From assembly GCA_963965975.1 (NCBI GenBank), contig OZ014413.1, positions 250,501-314,500 on the forward strand: 64,000 nt of DNA, in the 5' to 3' direction. The DNA comes from Xestospongia bergquistia. Taxonomy: Eukaryota > Porifera > Demospongiae > Haplosclerida > Petrosiidae. Below are positions 63,201-64,000 of this stretch, piece after piece; positions within the stretch are counted from its first letter, which is position 1; every line of letters starts with the position of its first letter. The notes below the pieces were generated by a model. It made no database searches, had not been told where the DNA came from, and saw only the letters and a program-made list of their open reading frames with translations. Position numbers and translations under genes: made by a program.

Positions 63201-64000
63201 TGTGCTAAATATAATTATATAAAGTTTAATTAACTCTATTAGGGTCAGATCCTTCTCACCGTTCTGCTCTCAGCGACCCACATCTTACTGAAGACGTACC
63301 ACGTTATGGTTACCCAGATCACTACTACCCAGCTAGTCACCATCACCGCCATCGTCCCAGTATACCATCCACTCTAACCATTCCTGATGAGATTCCAGAA
63401 ATCAGTGTTCAAACAGCTACACCAGTTATGGAAAATTTTCCCATCAGTCCAACTGGAATAGAGCCCTTTAGTTCAATACCTAATACTCCTCTTGAAGAAC
63501 AAACTTTGATGAAAGCTAGACCTAAAGATCTCCCTATCAGAAGACGTGAGAAGCATCCAACACCAGTTCCCATGCATAATGTAGGAGTTAAATTTGAACG
63601 TCAACGTTCACACTCAATGTCACATTTACAGGATGAGGAAATGACCTTTTCAGGTACTGAGACTGGTGATGATGAAAGAATACATCACAGGGAAAGACAA
63701 TCACAAAAATATGTTGCTGATGATGAATACAGTACTACAGATGATGACATTTTTCCAAGGTTACTTTCAAGAGCTATCAATAAACAGGTCTCTTTGTCTG
63801 AACCAGACTTGACACCTACTCCAGATGTATCTATACCAACTGAAGTACATTTTTCTCCTTTTCCAAGTAAAAGGAACATCAGGTCTGATGACAGTGGCTT
63901 CAGAGATGACAACAAAACGTTTCAAAAGTCTCCTTCAAGTCACTTTGATGGCAGAAAAAAGAGTACCCCATCTTCTATTAATATTATGTTGCCCAGTGAG
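60207..64000 (+). CDS. Gene I (3' end outside window): Death - CARD-like - domain X - coiled coil - disordered region
   Basis: Exons: 60207-60255 (M-A-V-N-L-T-K-E-N-K-L), 60334-60621, 60675-60932, 60976-61658, 61705-61777, 61869-61913, 61961-62086, 62163-62213, 62274-62453, 62500-62556, 62849-62971, 63027-63071, 63144-63197 and 63243 to beyond 64000. The start is the first ATG in frame; an upstream exon from 60164 cannot be excluded. No shared promoter block is present. No frame damage seen in the coding exons. The long 3' part is Ser/Thr/Pro-rich and probably disordered. Confidence 0.62.
60334..60932 (+). CDS. Gene I Death-domain and CARD-like exons
   Basis: Exon 60334-60621: LKDIIDALRESYFPNHRWFP, then L-G-L-Q-L-G-L-L, TEIEANHRDDVERCLHECLT, K-W-L-S-R and TIYSLVDALKKIGEV, a clear Death domain (W-F-P-L-G-L.L...L..IE......C..e.L..WL). 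Exon 60675-60932: LPTEVTHTLLTEGVITKETF, FGSVLLQSEDTVHVGQDIL, CARD-like as in C and G. Confidence 0.76.
60976..61658 (+). CDS. Gene I domain X exon (long form)
   Basis: SLQELKTFLRRCFRELKPQL, E-S-F-D-D-V-M-E-L-V, CTIINIVCLEAIVDMYNI, YQAAVDTFCNEVKLNVCE, LLKCETVEFVLEWEPDD, then SVIVTCYAPRHIMDVLLIEA and LGLIKLTIGYCTLWD. The cleanest example of the family in this window. Donor GTAAGAGACG, then an in-frame TAG if the intron is retained. Confidence 0.75.
61705..62556 (+). CDS. Gene I coiled-coil exons
   Basis: Exons 61705-61777, 61869-61913, 61961-62086, 62163-62213, 62274-62453 and 62500-62556. Coiled-coil segments include LEEETRKALAEVNELKSSLE, REIEELKSKLKEKEG and EIETLQEKITLLTLQLSERD. Related to the linker pair and extended micro-exon of gene C, but no 115-bp array is present here. 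Confidence 0.65.
62642..62832 (+). other. Decayed short exon and possible alternative TM tail exon in gene I
   Basis: 62642-62687 resembles exon 63144-63197 (C-T-A-T-G-T-G-T-C-C and ATTCGTCAG), but its donor GT is now AT. At 62749-62832, after GGTAG, a phase-0 frame reads P-L-S-I-V-L-V-I-I-L-I-L-T-V-V-F then LVLLFHNHVTN and a stop. That would be a tail anchor like that of gene C, but the phase does not fit the preceding phase-1 exon. Confidence 0.35.
62849..64000 (+). CDS. Gene I disordered Ser/Pro-rich exons, open at window end
   Basis: Exons 62849-62971, 63027-63071, 63144-63197 and a long exon from 63243 with no stop to 64000 (over 250 codons): H-L-T-E-D-V-P-R-Y-G-Y-P-D-H-Y-Y, a His run, TLTIPDEIPEISVQTATPV, T-F-S-G-T-E-T-G-D-D-E-R, SLSEPDLTPTPDVSIPTEV. 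Low complexity with many S-P and T-P pairs, a candidate phosphorylation-rich tail or linker. Family not recognised. A GTACTGAG donor-like site at 63654 could split it. Confidence 0.6.

Noticed and set aside
1-64000. Caspase, kinase, TIR or NB-ARC/NACHT domains expected near death-fold genes
   Set aside because: No catalytic or NACHT-type motifs were found in any frame I read. The nucleotide-binding exons look ROCO-like instead.
1-64000. tRNA or rRNA genes
   Set aside because: No cloverleaf with A/B boxes or conserved rRNA segment was noticed on either strand.

Overview
The window is AT-rich eukaryotic DNA with short, sharply bounded GT-AG introns, almost all in phase 1. It carries a tandem cluster of multi-domain genes built from leucine-rich repeats, Ras-like GTPase/COR modules, CARD-like bundles, Death domains, ZU5 and UPA domains, coiled coils and hydrophobic C-terminal tails. 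Family size, domain mix and intron style point to a demosponge, most probably Amphimedon queenslandica or a relative. This assignment rests on remembered family resemblance, not on a search. Nothing prokaryotic is present.

Layout (gene letters are mine; all on + unless stated). Gene A (before 1 to 6190): LRR - coiled-coil exon array - ZU5 - UPA - Death domain. Minus-strand gene copy 1 (6538-7160). Gene B (7279-13157): helical N-domain - domain X - GTPase/COR - CARD-like. Remnant of the minus-strand gene (13316-13460). Gene C (13562-18139): N-domain - CARD-like - domain X - coiled coil - Death-like - domain X - tail anchor. Gene D (18939-27596): domain X - LRR - coiled coil - GTPase/COR - GTPase/COR - Death - Death. 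Decayed fragments and promoterless partial gene E (27960-30846). Gene F (31618-41515): domain X - LRR - coiled coil/Death - coiled-coil array - coiled coil/Death - ZU5 - UPA - Death. Third copy of the minus-strand gene, broken by a Penelope-like retroelement (41860-44503). Gene G (44610-51622): N-domain with a nonsense codon - helical domain - Death-like - CARD-like - domain X - coiled-coil array - UPA - CARD-like. Gene H (52249-58926): domain X - LRR - coiled coil - Death - coiled coil - TM - ZU5 - UPA - three TM. Gene I (about 60207 to beyond 64000): Death - CARD-like - domain X - coiled coil - long disordered Ser/Pro region.

'Domain X' is a roughly 170-220-residue domain present nine times, with a recurrent S-F-D-D-V-M core and a K-C-T...N..C-L-E segment. 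I cannot match it to a named family. The LRR-ZU5-UPA-Death order of A and F resembles PIDD1, and the GTPase/COR modules resemble ROCO proteins. A role in intracellular sensing and death-fold signalling is therefore a reasonable inference, but it is not shown by sequence alone.

The cluster has grown by segmental duplication and exon shuffling. Blocks 1-1660, 19758-21480, 32440-34170 and 53340-55050 are paralogous. So are 2500-7620 and 37900-44940, 9500-12140 and 21490-24115, and 15960-20750 and 28440-33470. Six genes share one promoter block containing an NRF1-like palindrome. Because nearly all exons start and end in phase 1, exons can be lost, gained or skipped without breaking the frame. 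Several copies nevertheless carry frameshifts, stops or lost splice sites, so the cluster mixes probably functional genes with decaying ones. Exon borders were placed by eye from splice consensus and paralogue comparison; no transcript evidence was available.
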